NCBI RefSeq assembly: GCF_963674565.1
Contig: NZ_OY771430.1
Coordinates: 1,612,001 to 1,676,000 of the forward strand
Source of the DNA: an uncultured Carboxylicivirga sp.
GTDB lineage: Bacteria; Bacteroidota; Bacteroidia; Bacteroidales; Marinilabiliaceae
Length of the DNA: 64,000 nt
Direction of reading: 5' to 3'
The notes under the pieces were generated by a model. That model ran no database searches. It was not told the origin of the DNA and was given only the letters and a program-made list of their open reading frames with translations. Made by a program: the position numbers and the translations under genes. How positions within the stretch are numbered: the first letter of the stretch is position 1; every line of letters begins with the position of its first letter. Positions 16,933-27,054 of this stretch are shown here, one piece after another.

Positions 16933-17700
16933 TTAATTATTCAATAAAAGTTCTTTTAATTCATCAGGACTAACACCCATTTCCATTTGCCCTTTACTAA
17001 AAAATGAAATTCGCCCGGTTTCCTCAGAAACAACAATAGCCATGGCATCGGTTGCTTCAGTTATACCCATTGCAGCCCTATGTCGTAAACCTACTTTTTT
17101 AGGTAAGTTCCTGTTTTGAGAAACCGGCAAAATACAACCAGCTGCTTTTATTTTATTTCGGGTAATAATTACAGCTCCATCATGTAATGGACTGTTTTTA
17201 AAGAATATATTTTCGAGCAATTGAGTTGAGATAACCCCATTAATCAACTCACCTGTTTGTACATAATCTATTAGTTCTGAATTTTTTGAGATAACAATTA
17301 AAGCTCCAGTTTTTGTCTTTGTAAGATTTTCACAGGCCCTGACCACAGGTATGTTATAGATATCCATCATACCTTTGGATTCATTCATAAAAACTTTATC
17401 GAGCGAAAACTTTGACGACAGGTTATATTTTGATCCCAGTAAGATAAGAAATCGTCTTATCTCTTGCTGAAATACAACGATAAAGGCCAAAACACCAACA
17501 TTTACGAAATTATCCATGATACTGGCTGATAACTCCATGTTAAAAGCCTTGATAAGGAGCCATAATAAGACGAAAGCAAAGATTCCGATCAGTATATTGA
17601 GTGCAACAGTACCTTTTATAAGTTTATAGATACGAAACATCAGGTATGCTACAAGTACAATATCTACAAGATCTATTAATCGAATTTCTAAAAACGTCAT
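16933..17700 (-). CDS. cdaA: Diadenylate cyclase (c-di-AMP synthase)
   Basis: Makes cyclic di-AMP from two ATP at the membrane. 255 residues: three N-terminal membrane segments (about 8-28, 32-51, 65-79) and a DisA_N cyclase domain with the catalytic DGA (174-176, PLHDGAVII) and RHR (206-208, GLRHRAAMG) motifs intact. c-di-AMP governs potassium and osmotic balance and wall stress. It starts 6 bases after the folP stop, so the two are one transcript; this folP-cdaA pairing is common in Bacteroidota. Confidence 0.94.
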   Translation of the reverse strand: MTFLEIRLIDLVDIVLVAYLMFRIYKLIKGTVALNILIGIFAFVLLWLLIKAFNMELSASIMDNFVNVGVLAFIVVFQQEIRRFLILLGSKYNLSSKFSLDKVFMNESKGMMDIYNIPVVRACENLTKTKTGALIVISKNSELIDYVQTGELINGVISTQLLENIFFKNSPLHDGAVIITRNKIKAAGCILPVSQNRNLPKKVGLRHRAAMGITEATDAMAIVVSEETGRISFFSKGQMEMGVSPDELKELLLNN

Positions 17701-17706
17701 CTAATC

Positions 17707-18555
17707 TTAAGCATTTTGAAGTTGCTGCACTAATTTAACACATTCCACCGCTTCTTTCACATCATGCACACGTAAAATATTGGCTCCATTTAATAAAGCT
17801 ATTGTATTTATAACAGATGTACCGTTTAATGCATGTGCAGCATCTAACTCAAGCAACTTATAAATCATCGACTTACGAGAAACTCCAACCAAAATAGGTA
17901 ATTCAAAAAGCTGAAATTGTTTTAATTCGCGTAACAACTGATAATTATGCTCCAATGTTTTTCCAAATCCAAAACCCGGGTCTATAATAATATCTTTAGC
18001 TCCAAGCCAGGATAGTTCATCAACCTTTTTTGAAAAATATGAGCTCACCTCCTGAATGAGGTTCGTATATTGTGGATTCGCCTGCATATTCTGAGGTATA
18101 CCTTTCATATGCATCATGATATAAGGAACCCCCAAACCAGCAATGGTCTTAAACATTTTTTGATCAAGTTCTCCGGCTGCTATATCGTTTATGATATCTA
18201 CCTCAAAATCACAAACAACTTTTTCAGCTACAAATGATCGAAATGTATCAACCGAAATAATAACATTGGGAAATTCTTTCCTTATCCATTCCAATGAAGT
18301 TGTAAGTCGATTTAGTTCTGCAATTTCAGATACATTCTCTGCACCTGGCCTGGTTGAATATGCACCGACATCTATTATCTGAGCTCCTTCTTTCAGTATT
18401 TGTTCACAACGCTGAAGAATATCAACCTGATGCTGATATTTTCCTCCATCAAAAAACGAATCGGGAGTAAGATTAAGGATACCCATTACCATTGGAACAT
18501 CCCAGTTATATAATTGTCCTTTTAGGTTAATTGTTTTTCCTTTAAGATTAGTCAT
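17707..18555 (-). CDS. folP: Dihydropteroate synthase
   Basis: Joins p-aminobenzoate to dihydropterin pyrophosphate in folate synthesis; the sulfonamide target. 282 residues. It carries VMGILNLTPDSFFDGG, IIDVGAYSTRPGAE, SVDTFRS, INDIAAG and the phosphate-binding LVGVSRKSMI near the C-terminus. All motifs look intact. First gene of the folP-cdaA unit. Confidence 0.96.
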   Translation of the reverse strand: MTNLKGKTINLKGQLYNWDVPMVMGILNLTPDSFFDGGKYQHQVDILQRCEQILKEGAQIIDVGAYSTRPGAENVSEIAELNRLTTSLEWIRKEFPNVIISVDTFRSFVAEKVVCDFEVDIINDIAAGELDQKMFKTIAGLGVPYIMMHMKGIPQNMQANPQYTNLIQEVSSYFSKKVDELSWLGAKDIIIDPGFGFGKTLEHNYQLLRELKQFQLFELPILVGVSRKSMIYKLLELDAAHALNGTSVINTIALLNGANILRVHDVKEAVECVKLVQQLQNA

Positions 18556-18653
18556 GTTGCCAATAAATGTAATCGGATACTTTGCTTTTTATGAGTAAGT
18601 ACAAAATAAGCCATTTTACTTTTAATATTCACAACATGTCCACACTATCTTTA

Positions 18654-19373
18654 TTACTGAACCACTCCCAAATTAAGAACATGTGCTACATTAAACTTGA
18701 AACTTCTACCTATTGGAAATTTTTTATTCCCTATTTCAATTGAACCAGCAGTAAATGCATCAATTTTATTTAAAGCAACGATATATGATTTATGAATACG
18801 AATAAATCTATCTTCTGGCAGCTGATCTTCCATCCACGTAAGCGATAACTTTGTAATTACTCTCTTTTCACTGGTATAGATCTTTACATATTCACTAAAA
18901 CCCTCAACATAAAGCACATCATCATACACAACTTTTACAAAACGCTTGTTTTCCCTAACATATAAAAAGGATTGAGGAGATTTATCGTTTAATATAACTT
19001 CATTTAATGTAGCAGGTTGATTTGATTGACAGTACCTGGAAATTGATTTAAAGAAACGATCAAAAGTGATTGGTTTCAAGAGATAGTCAATAACATCTAA
19101 ATCAAATCCTTCCAAGGCATAATCTCGATAGGCTGAAGTAATAATTACTTTAGGTCTTTTTACTATTGTTCTTAAAAAATCCAGACCTGTAATTTGAGGC
19201 ATCTGAATATCCAAAAAAATTAGATCAACATGCTCTTCTCTTAAGAAAGCCATTGCTTCCATCGCAGAACTACATTCACCTGATAAATCAAAACCAGGTA
19301 TTTTACCTATATGTTCACGTATTAATTGTCGTGCCAAAGGCTCATCATCTACTACTAAACACAAAGTTTTCAT
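18654..19373 (-). CDS. LytTR-family response regulator
   Basis: 239 residues: a receiver domain with acidic pocket DDE (9-11) and phospho-acceptor Asp55 (LIFLDIQMP), then a LytTR DNA-binding domain from about residue 140 (FLYVRENKRFVKVVYDDVLYVEG ... RIHKSYIVALNKIDAF). It starts 6 bases after the kinase gene, so it is its partner. Targets are unknown; LytTR sites are usually paired short repeats near -50 to -80, and I did not find a clear pair. Confidence 0.92.
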   Translation of the reverse strand: MKTLCLVVDDEPLARQLIREHIGKIPGFDLSGECSSAMEAMAFLREEHVDLIFLDIQMPQITGLDFLRTIVKRPKVIITSAYRDYALEGFDLDVIDYLLKPITFDRFFKSISRYCQSNQPATLNEVILNDKSPQSFLYVRENKRFVKVVYDDVLYVEGFSEYVKIYTSEKRVITKLSLTWMEDQLPEDRFIRIHKSYIVALNKIDAFTAGSIEIGNKKFPIGRSFKFNVAHVLNLGVVQ

Positions 19374-19379
19374 TGTTTC

Positions 19380-20465
19380 TCAATTTAGTGCCAAGTTTGT
19401 ATCCCAAATAACATTTTTGTCAATTTTCCTTTCATTCAACGGATTACCAATTAAACTAAGATGAACCCGGTAAGAAAATTCTTCATCTTTGATATCCAGA
19501 CTATGTTTGTGTGGGTAAAGTATTTGTAATCGTTTGATCGTATTTTTTATTCCTAATCCGTGTTTATGATTTGGACTATTTGAATCGATATTGCCAGGTT
19601 TTGTATTTTCTATAAAATAATCAATTCGATCCCCATTCGTTTGTATTTCAATACTAATCTTGGGATTAATGGGATCATTACTGCAACCATGCTTGTAGCA
19701 ATTTTCAACAAAAGGGAATAACAGCAGAGGAGCAACTTTTAAATTAACAGCATGCTTATCATATTTAACAGAAACTTTTAACCTGTTTCCGTATTTCATT
19801 TCCTGTAGTTCAATATATGTTTTTATTAATTCTAATTCTTCTCCTAACGTCACAACCGATTTATTGCTTTGGTAAAGCATATACTCGAATAGATTTGACA
19901 GTCGTGCGATAAGGTTAGGTGTTTTCTCTGACTTGATTAATGCAAGAGCATACAAGTTATTTAGTACATTAAACAAAAAATGCGGATTCAATTGTGATTT
20001 AAGCATTTGCAATTCTGCTTCCAACCGATACCTGAGGAGTTCAGATCGCTCATTCTGAAGAAAAATCCAACTTTTATTTAACCTGAATAACAATAATAAG
20101 GCAGAGGGTAAAGCCACCCAAAACAGGTTTCTAGCAAACTGCTCCAATGAAAAAAGATTATCCGGAGCCAATTCGTTAGGCAAATAAATATTGTAGAATA
20201 AAAAGTAAGTTGTAAAAAGCTTTAGAACACTTGCAATGATTAAAAAGAACAAAGCCAATCCTCCTAATAAATAAATATTTTTTGATCCATATAATAAATA
20301 AATCCAATAAGTTAAAGGATAAGCACAAATTGCAATTGCAGGTAAATCCAATAAGAAATGCATCCAATAAAAAGTAAACGGAAAACTTCCTTCAAGACTA
20401 ACAAGAGCGGCAATCAAGGTGATGTAAACCACCCAAAACTGAAAATGAAACTTTATATTACCCAT
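19380..20465 (-). CDS. LytS-type sensor histidine kinase
   Basis: 361 residues. Four to five hydrophobic segments occupy about residues 10-130 with no extracytoplasmic domain of size. A coiled linker then leads to the His_kinase (PF06580) motif SQLNPHFLFNVLNN with His162, and an HATPase domain with LLLFPFVENCYKHGC (N-box). The small exposed loops suggest that a partner protein senses the signal. Its start lies 1 base after the stop of the M2-peptidase-like lipoprotein gene, and the regulator follows after 6 bases, so the three form a tight operon. Confidence 0.92.
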   Translation of the reverse strand: MGNIKFHFQFWVVYITLIAALVSLEGSFPFTFYWMHFLLDLPAIAICAYPLTYWIYLLYGSKNIYLLGGLALFFLIIASVLKLFTTYFLFYNIYLPNELAPDNLFSLEQFARNLFWVALPSALLLLFRLNKSWIFLQNERSELLRYRLEAELQMLKSQLNPHFLFNVLNNLYALALIKSEKTPNLIARLSNLFEYMLYQSNKSVVTLGEELELIKTYIELQEMKYGNRLKVSVKYDKHAVNLKVAPLLLFPFVENCYKHGCSNDPINPKISIEIQTNGDRIDYFIENTKPGNIDSNSPNHKHGLGIKNTIKRLQILYPHKHSLDIKDEEFSYRVHLSLIGNPLNERKIDKNVIWDTNLALN

Positions 20466-20466
20466 A

Positions 20467-22065
20467 TCATCCCTCCTCTGTATAAAGACCTTTAATGTAT
20501 GAAGGATTAATGCTTTCCTTCGTTAATGTCTCAATCTTGTTATACAAGTTTATATCTCTTTCAGAGTACCTGAGTAATTCAATCAATTTCTCGTCCTCTT
20601 CTTTTTCCAAAGTATGCCAGATATGTCCAGCGAGAATTGCTCCCATCAATTCATATTGAACTGATCCATCCATTAAAATGAGATTACGATCATTGACCCA
20701 ATAGTCATTTTGGAATCTTTCCGGCACCTCAATAAGCATATATTTTTCTACCAAACTCCAGTACAATTTTGAAAAATCCTGCTCAGGATTATCCAGAATC
20801 TCATGTTCCATTTGCGCAATTACCAAAAGATACCTTAACCTGTATAAGTACCATGAATGATCTGCACTAAATGCAAGCTGGTATTGAGGTTTATTAAGAT
20901 GTAATACCTGCCGTGCATCAGCAGATATATAAGGTATATTACCCCATAAGCTTCGCATTCCACTTTCAACTATATGGTTAGGTCCTCTTAAAAAATAGGG
21001 TACACTTTCTTCAATAATTGCAGAAGCAGCAACCTCACCAAGTTCTGTCATAAATAAGACCTTATCAAGTTCGGTATTGTATGAAGCATAACAGCATCTA
21101 ATATCATAGAAATTATCACAGTTAAGAACGATTGAACGACCATTTGAATCGTTCTTTGCCATACAAATATTACTGTTTTCAACATATGGCTCTAGGTTCA
21201 ACCCATATGATAGAAAAAGTTCTTTGGTCTGATTTTTTAATTCATCCACAGTAATACTCTTATTCCAATTTTTTGGCCACCTACACTGTTTAAATAAAAG
21301 ATCATAATGTTTAAGAGTTAGAGCGTCTTTTTTTAAACCAAAACTGTCACAAAGAAATTTCTCTGACTCTTTTATCAATACGATGTAATCTGATCGGGTA
21401 ACACTGTCAATTGATGATATCAGATTTGTCCAGGACTTTTCATTCATCTTACTGTCTTCAAGAATAAAAGAAAAGTAATTATTAAAACCCATTTTAGCAG
21501 CAAAATCATTTGATGACAAAGCAAGTTCTTTTAAATCTGAATGCAGATCCAAAATATTTGATTGATAACACGTCCATAAAGAATCATTCATTCTCCAGGC
21601 TCTTTCAGTTCTTTGGTTTAATTCTAAAAGTTGCTTGAGTATTTCTGCTCGTCGTTCTTCTATATTATTATAACCTAATTGTGAAGCCAGAAACAACTCC
21701 CATAATACATCGACCTGTTTAAGAAGTAGTTTATCTTTTACAAAACCTGACTCTCTAACTTTTTTTAAAAACTCAAAATCTGAAAAGTCATTAAAAAGAG
21801 GTTCCTTACATGCTTGTAATTCCTGATAAATCGAATGTTGCTGTAATAAAAGACTCAAATAATCTAACAGACTATCTTCATTCTGAACCTGAAGGGCCAT
21901 TTGCCAGTACGATTCATTGATATGACTCTGGTGCAGCTTTACTTTTTCTTCCTGTTCTTTTACGAAGTCCCTAACAATTCTTTCTGTATTTGCTGTTTTA
22001 TTAAAACATGAATATACGAACAGTAAAAGCAAGCCAATTATTGCATTAGCTAACTTGGTTTTCAA
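20467..22065 (-). CDS. Lipoprotein resembling an M2 (ACE-type) metallopeptidase without the zinc site
   Basis: 532 residues. The signal sequence ends in a lipobox (LFVYSC, Cys20). The region KEQEEKVKLHQSHINESYWQ, the helix at 180-200 and the C-terminal segment around 460-487 resemble the helical M2 peptidase fold. Where M2 enzymes have HEMGH followed by REGANPGFHEA, this protein has TELGE (340-344) followed by LRGPNHIVESG (359-369). Both zinc histidines are therefore replaced, while the downstream Glu367 is kept. I infer a pseudopeptidase that binds rather than cuts peptides. It abuts the sensor kinase gene (1 base apart), so it may be its periplasmic ligand sensor. A hairpin (22133-22160) separates it from susD. 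Family assignment is by motif alignment by eye and is moderate. Confidence 0.6.
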   Translation of the reverse strand: MKTKLANAIIGLLLLFVYSCFNKTANTERIVRDFVKEQEEKVKLHQSHINESYWQMALQVQNEDSLLDYLSLLLQQHSIYQELQACKEPLFNDFSDFEFLKKVRESGFVKDKLLLKQVDVLWELFLASQLGYNNIEERRAEILKQLLELNQRTERAWRMNDSLWTCYQSNILDLHSDLKELALSSNDFAAKMGFNNYFSFILEDSKMNEKSWTNLISSIDSVTRSDYIVLIKESEKFLCDSFGLKKDALTLKHYDLLFKQCRWPKNWNKSITVDELKNQTKELFLSYGLNLEPYVENSNICMAKNDSNGRSIVLNCDNFYDIRCCYASYNTELDKVLFMTELGEVAASAIIEESVPYFLRGPNHIVESGMRSLWGNIPYISADARQVLHLNKPQYQLAFSADHSWYLYRLRYLLVIAQMEHEILDNPEQDFSKLYWSLVEKYMLIEVPERFQNDYWVNDRNLILMDGSVQYELMGAILAGHIWHTLEKEEDEKLIELLRYSERDINLYNKIETLTKESINPSYIKGLYTEEG

Positions 22066-22132
22066 GGCGGAATTTTTTGGATTATAAAATATGGGACATA
22101 TAAATTTAACATTTTTTTTGATAATCCAAAAG

Positions 22133-22160
22133 AAAGCCAGAGAGATATATCCCTGGCTTC
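22133..22160 (-). terminator. Hairpin terminator after susD
   Basis: GAAAGCCAG (22132-22140) and CCTGGCTTC (22152-22160) form an imperfect inverted repeat. The minus-strand product has a pyrimidine-rich tail. It lies between susD and the lipoprotein gene and may act as partial attenuator. Confidence 0.6.
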
Positions 22161-22171
22161 ATGTAAATTAA

Positions 22172-23581
22172 TTATCTATCCCACCAAATTGGAGTATTTA
22201 TATCATCATCGGGAACATTATCGGAATTGGTACTAAACTCATCGTAAGGATAAGGAAAGCGCACTGGAATCCGATCTCCATTCTGACTATTTGCTGCAAC
22301 AGCTAAAACAGGCAAACCACTCCTCCTCCATTCACTATAAGCTTCCAAGCCCTGATCATAAAGTGATATGTATTTCTGCACATACAATCCATCCAGATCA
22401 ACATATGAATTATTAGAAAGAAAAGTTGAGATATCTTCTTCCGGAACTTCCCATTGTATCATAGATTGTGTCACTGCCTGATTGTATAAATCATTTACAT
22501 TACCAGAAGAAAAACCACGGGCTGCTGATTCTGCTAAAAGAAAATATGCTTCTGAACTAGTCATTAATAATGTTGGTCTGGCCATTCCAGATTGATTGTT
22601 TCTATCGTACCACCATGCAGGTAACCTTGATAAATTTTCAGTTGTTATTGCACCGTATCCATTTGGATTACCAATATATTCAATTGTTCCAGCAGCAAGT
22701 TCAAAATAGTTAGATCGTCTTGGATCATTGGTTTCATTCATCAAATCAACAATAGTTGAAGATGGAGCCAAATCATTTGATCTACCAGCAGAAGTAAATC
22801 GTTCGAAAAGTGGATTATAATTATTTGTTGTAGTTCCATAAGTAAATACTGCATTTCCATCATTGGATTCGATAAATCCACCTTCAGCAATTAAAGCTGC
22901 AACATCTGAAGAATTAAATTCGTCAGTATTACTCATTCTCATCATCAACCTTAACTTGAGTGTTTGAGCAAATGCCTTCCATTTGGTTAGGTCACCATTA
23001 TAAATCACATCCTGTAATAACAATGCGGGTTCTTCTTCTCCTTCCATCAGATCTAAAGCATCATCTATCATTGAAAGCAATGCCGGATAAATATCAGAAA
23101 CATGATCATAGGCAGGAGTAATATATTCATCAATTTGCATAGCCTGAGAAAAAGGAGCATCACCCCACATATCTGTTACAGCTTGATATGTATATGCTTG
23201 TAATAACATACAAACAGCTTTTATATTAGGCGAATTACGTTGTTCTGATAATTTAATTGCAGCATTTAAATCAGATAAAGTCTGACCATAAAAATTGCTC
23301 CAGTGATTATCAAAATCAGTTGGCAATAGCCGGTATTTATCAACATCCCAATATTGAGTATATATGCTTGACCATTGCTGACATATTAATGAGGCATCAC
23401 GATTAACTTCAAATCCCATATAATATGCCAGAGCTCCTTCTGCAGCAGCTACTAAATATTCGGTTTCTACTTCTGTTGGATCATTTGGATTTTGATTTAC
23501 ATCCAAAAAATCAGATTCACAGCCTCCTACCAAGCTTAATAAAGTGAACGCTACGAGACTATATATAGATATTTTCTTCAT
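22172..23581 (-). CDS. SusD/RagB-family outer-membrane lipoprotein (SusD-like_2 type)
   Basis: 469 residues from the ATG at 23581 (MKKISIYS); an earlier in-frame start overlaps susC. A signal peptide ends in the lipobox LVGGC, followed by ESDFLDVNQNPNDPTEVE. The TPR-rich surface binder closes the SusC barrel. Segments QWSSIYTQYWDVDKY and GQTLSDLNAAIKL, and the end YPYDEFSTNSDNVP, match the SusD-like_2 (PF12771) branch, which is often not linked to glycan breakdown. No glycoside hydrolase lies nearby, so a peptide or other ligand is possible. It starts 16 bases after the susC stop. Confidence 0.9.
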   Translation of the reverse strand: MKKISIYSLVAFTLLSLVGGCESDFLDVNQNPNDPTEVETEYLVAAAEGALAYYMGFEVNRDASLICQQWSSIYTQYWDVDKYRLLPTDFDNHWSNFYGQTLSDLNAAIKLSEQRNSPNIKAVCMLLQAYTYQAVTDMWGDAPFSQAMQIDEYITPAYDHVSDIYPALLSMIDDALDLMEGEEEPALLLQDVIYNGDLTKWKAFAQTLKLRLMMRMSNTDEFNSSDVAALIAEGGFIESNDGNAVFTYGTTTNNYNPLFERFTSAGRSNDLAPSSTIVDLMNETNDPRRSNYFELAAGTIEYIGNPNGYGAITTENLSRLPAWWYDRNNQSGMARPTLLMTSSEAYFLLAESAARGFSSGNVNDLYNQAVTQSMIQWEVPEEDISTFLSNNSYVDLDGLYVQKYISLYDQGLEAYSEWRRSGLPVLAVAANSQNGDRIPVRFPYPYDEFSTNSDNVPDDDINTPIWWDR

Positions 23582-23597
23582 AATACTTGTTTTAAGA

Positions 23598-26500
23598 TTA
23601 AAATTCAAGACTTAAACCAAATGTAAAACTCTTGGTTGATGGACTGTTAGCATACTCATAACCATGTAGGTTTCCTGTTGTAGCACCAGCATCTACTTCC
23701 GGATCAATATGTGGAATATTTGTCCCAAATAACAATAGATTTCGACCGGAAGCATAAACACTGCCACTTTGGAAAAACCTGGTTTTCTTCAATAAGTCAA
23801 CGGGCAACTGATATGACAGAGTAACCTCACGAAGCTTAATATAGGATGCATCAAAAACAAACTGATCATCAACTGAGAATAAGTTGTGCCAATGATAATC
23901 ATTAATGGTGGTTGGAGTTGAATTAGCCACATAACTTACATTTCCTTGTGCATCCTCAATCATATTAACTGAATTGGGAATAACAAATTCATCTTCCCTT
24001 GTATAACCAAACATTGTTTCGGTCTCAGCAACCTGACCTGAATATCTTAGAATCGCAATTGATGTTGAATATAAATCTCCTCCTTGCTTAGTATCAAACA
24101 GAACACTTAATGACAAATTTTTATATTTGAAAGTATTTCTTACACTTCCCATCCAATCTGGATTTGGATCTCCTATTTTTCTTGGATTATTTTGAATTAC
24201 AGGCAATCCATCTGTTTCATTAACAACTAAGTTTCCATCCGGATCTTTCTCAAAATAAGAACCATAGATAACACCATATGGCTGACCTACCCTAACCTGA
24301 ATACTTGGACTGGTAAATCCTCCGGGTAAAGTAATAGCATCAACACCCTCAGTCAGACTTAGTACCTTATTTCTGTTTCTTGAATAATTAAAATCAATAT
24401 CCCAGCTAAAATTATCCGTTTTTACTGGATTCAAACGTAGCAATACTTCTACACCCTTATTCTCTATTTCTCCAGCATTAATGTAGTTTTGACTGTAACC
24501 AGTACTGGCTGAAACGGCATGTCTGATTATCTGATCTTTTGTTGTTTGATTATAATATGTCAAATCAAGACCAATGCGATTATTTACAAAATATAGTTCG
24601 GTACCAATCTCAAAGTTTGTTTGCATCTCTGGTTTAAGGTTTGGATTTTTTCTCGACTGCTCAACTGAAAAACCATTTACTTGGCCGATTGGGAATTTCA
24701 GATTATCACTTAGAGGATCATGTACATCTGTGCGTTCGTAAACACTTTGAATTCGATATGGTGCGGCATCATTACCAACCTGTGCCCAGTTAACACGTAT
24801 TTTTCCATGATTTAATATGGAAGGATCAATATCCAATAAATTGGTAAATAAAAAACCCAATCCTGCTGATGGATAGAAATAACTATTATTATCCTTTGGT
24901 AACGTTGATGACCAATCGTTACGAGCCGTTAAATCGAGAAATAAAAAGTTCTTAAATCCAAAATTCAATGAAGCATATACACCATATAATCGACGTATTG
25001 ATTTATAATCGGTTGTTTGTACACTAGTGGCATTATCAAGGCTATACAATCCATTATTTATTAATGAAGCTGCTTCGATTCTTGTATCACTAAAGATACG
25101 TTGATTAATATTATGTCCCAGAATTGCATTAATATCAATATCTTCAGTAATCTTTCCACTATACGATAAAAAATAATCCGAAGTAATCTGTTCCGAATCC
25201 ACAAAGTAATTGATAAAACCACCACGTTCTTTATCTGTACTAAAGCCACCAAAAGCAAATTTTTCAGCTCTGTTATCATTATATGTATCAATACCAATCC
25301 TGCCAATCAGTGATAATCCTTTTGCCAGTTTCAACTCGGTTTCTATATTGCCAAAAAAGCGGGTACGGCTATCATCATTTGGGTTTTGTTCCAGGATAAA
25401 CCAGGGATTATCCCACCAATCGGAATAATAAAACCCCATGTATTGACCATTCTCATCTTTCAGATTACGCATCTCACGCCAATCGAAGTTACGCCCCGAC
25501 CATAAAAACATCATGTTTATACCACCGTAATCATATTGTCCCTGAGGATCACGGTTGTGTGCATCAGATAACACAAGATTGGCTGATGAAGAAACCTTTA
25601 ACCGATCATTTGGCTTAAAACTACCATTGAATGAAAACTGATTCTTTTTAAATGTACTGGTTGGCATTATACCTTTCTGATCCAGATTTGTCCATGAAAA
25701 ACGATAATCAAACTGATCATTTTTACCTACAATTGCAAGGTTATTGGTATAGATTACACCAGTATCATAAAAATCTTTTCTATTATCGGGCTTGGGAGTA
25801 AGAGGTACCATTTCTCCTGTAATCGGATGAAGTTCCAGTCGTCCATCCATTTCGGGGCCCCAGCTTTCATCAGGAGCATATCCAAGAGCATCAACAGCCC
25901 AACCAAGACCCAGGTTTACATAACCTTGAGCATACTTATTCTGATAATCAGGAAGTACTAAAGGCGAAGACATTGAGACAGCGAAATTATATGAAACACC
26001 AAATTTATTTTTGGCATCTTTACCACTTTTAGTAGTAATAATAATAGCTCCATTAGCTGCCCGGGATCCATACAAAGCGGCGGCTGTTCCTCCTTTTAGT
26101 ACTGAGATATCTTCAATATCATTAGGATTGATATCCATGGCAGCATTACCATAATCAATACCTCCCCGACTAAATCCATCGGCAGCACTCGAGTAATTAT
26201 TATTATCAATGGGAATACCGTCAATAACAAACAAAGGCTCATTATTACCTGTAACAGACGACCAACCTCGAAGTATAACTCTAGATGAAGCCCCAATTGA
26301 TCCATTCGATTGTGTAACTTGCACTCCTGCAACTTTTCCAGTCAGGTTGTTAACAAAGTTAGTCTCTTTCGCCTTAATCATATCATCTGTACTGACTTTC
26401 TCAACAGCATAAGTCAGTCCTTTCTTTTCACGCGATATACCTAAAGCTGTGACAACTACCTCTTGAACATCAATAGCATCAGGCTCCAACACAATATCAA

Positions 26501-26783
26501 GCTTATTTAAACCTGTTACATTATGTTCCTGTGTTGACATTCCGATAAATGAGTAAACCACAAGCTGAGCATCTAATGGGATATTTAAGACATATGCACC
26601 ATCACTTCCTGTTATTGTTCCAATAGTTGTTCCTTTAACTAAAACGGATACACCTGGAATTGCGGAACCATCTTCAGAGGATGTTACAACACCCGTTATG
26701 GTTCGTTGTTGAGCCTGTATGGAGCCTGTTAATAACAGCACTCCTAAAATCAACATAAATAAATGTTTTTCTTTCATATTCAT
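23598..26783 (-). CDS. SusC/RagA-family TonB-dependent outer-membrane transporter
   Basis: 1061 residues. Signal peptide, then a carboxypeptidase-like regulatory domain (ITGVVTSSEDGSAIPGVSVLVKG), the TonB box region and plug (VLKGGTAAALYGSRAANGAIIITTK, cut here to its gist) and a long barrel that ends in a phenylalanine (FGLSLEF). An in-frame ATG two codons later (26777) is an equal start candidate. It imports bulky ligands captured by SusD with TonB energy. It is the first gene of the minus-strand run that leads into the lipoprotein and the two-component system. Confidence 0.95.
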   Translation of the reverse strand: MNMKEKHLFMLILGVLLLTGSIQAQQRTITGVVTSSEDGSAIPGVSVLVKGTTIGTITGSDGAYVLNIPLDAQLVVYSFIGMSTQEHNVTGLNKLDIVLEPDAIDVQEVVVTALGISREKKGLTYAVEKVSTDDMIKAKETNFVNNLTGKVAGVQVTQSNGSIGASSRVILRGWSSVTGNNEPLFVIDGIPIDNNNYSSAADGFSRGGIDYGNAAMDINPNDIEDISVLKGGTAAALYGSRAANGAIIITTKSGKDAKNKFGVSYNFAVSMSSPLVLPDYQNKYAQGYVNLGLGWAVDALGYAPDESWGPEMDGRLELHPITGEMVPLTPKPDNRKDFYDTGVIYTNNLAIVGKNDQFDYRFSWTNLDQKGIMPTSTFKKNQFSFNGSFKPNDRLKVSSSANLVLSDAHNRDPQGQYDYGGINMMFLWSGRNFDWREMRNLKDENGQYMGFYYSDWWDNPWFILEQNPNDDSRTRFFGNIETELKLAKGLSLIGRIGIDTYNDNRAEKFAFGGFSTDKERGGFINYFVDSEQITSDYFLSYSGKITEDIDINAILGHNINQRIFSDTRIEAASLINNGLYSLDNATSVQTTDYKSIRRLYGVYASLNFGFKNFLFLDLTARNDWSSTLPKDNNSYFYPSAGLGFLFTNLLDIDPSILNHGKIRVNWAQVGNDAAPYRIQSVYERTDVHDPLSDNLKFPIGQVNGFSVEQSRKNPNLKPEMQTNFEIGTELYFVNNRIGLDLTYYNQTTKDQIIRHAVSASTGYSQNYINAGEIENKGVEVLLRLNPVKTDNFSWDIDFNYSRNRNKVLSLTEGVDAITLPGGFTSPSIQVRVGQPYGVIYGSYFEKDPDGNLVVNETDGLPVIQNNPRKIGDPNPDWMGSVRNTFKYKNLSLSVLFDTKQGGDLYSTSIAILRYSGQVAETETMFGYTREDEFVIPNSVNMIEDAQGNVSYVANSTPTTINDYHWHNLFSVDDQFVFDASYIKLREVTLSYQLPVDLLKKTRFFQSGSVYASGRNLLLFGTNIPHIDPEVDAGATTGNLHGYEYANSPSTKSFTFGLSLEF

Positions 26784-27054
26784 AGGATTTAGATGTGTAA
26801 CTATGAAAGAAATTTACATTTATCTATACTAATAACCCATAATATTCAACGACTTACAGATTATAACTTACAGATAACCAAAATAAATATTTGAAGTGTT
26901 TTAATTGATGACGCACTGCTTTTGAGCCAATGATTCAGGTCGTTCACTGTATTTATTCAATACATTTTATAGATAACTACACAGTACTAATTGATGAAAT
27001 ATATTTTTATTAGAACAATCTGTTAACAACAGCTATTTAAGCTCATTAAATTTA
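26784..27054. other. Intergenic region upstream of susC
   Basis: 271 AT-rich bases between the ABC exporter 3' end and the susC 5' end. No exact TTTG-N19-TAnnTTTG match was found on the minus strand; CAAAATAA at about 26879 comes close. The susC promoter should lie here. Confidence 0.4.
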
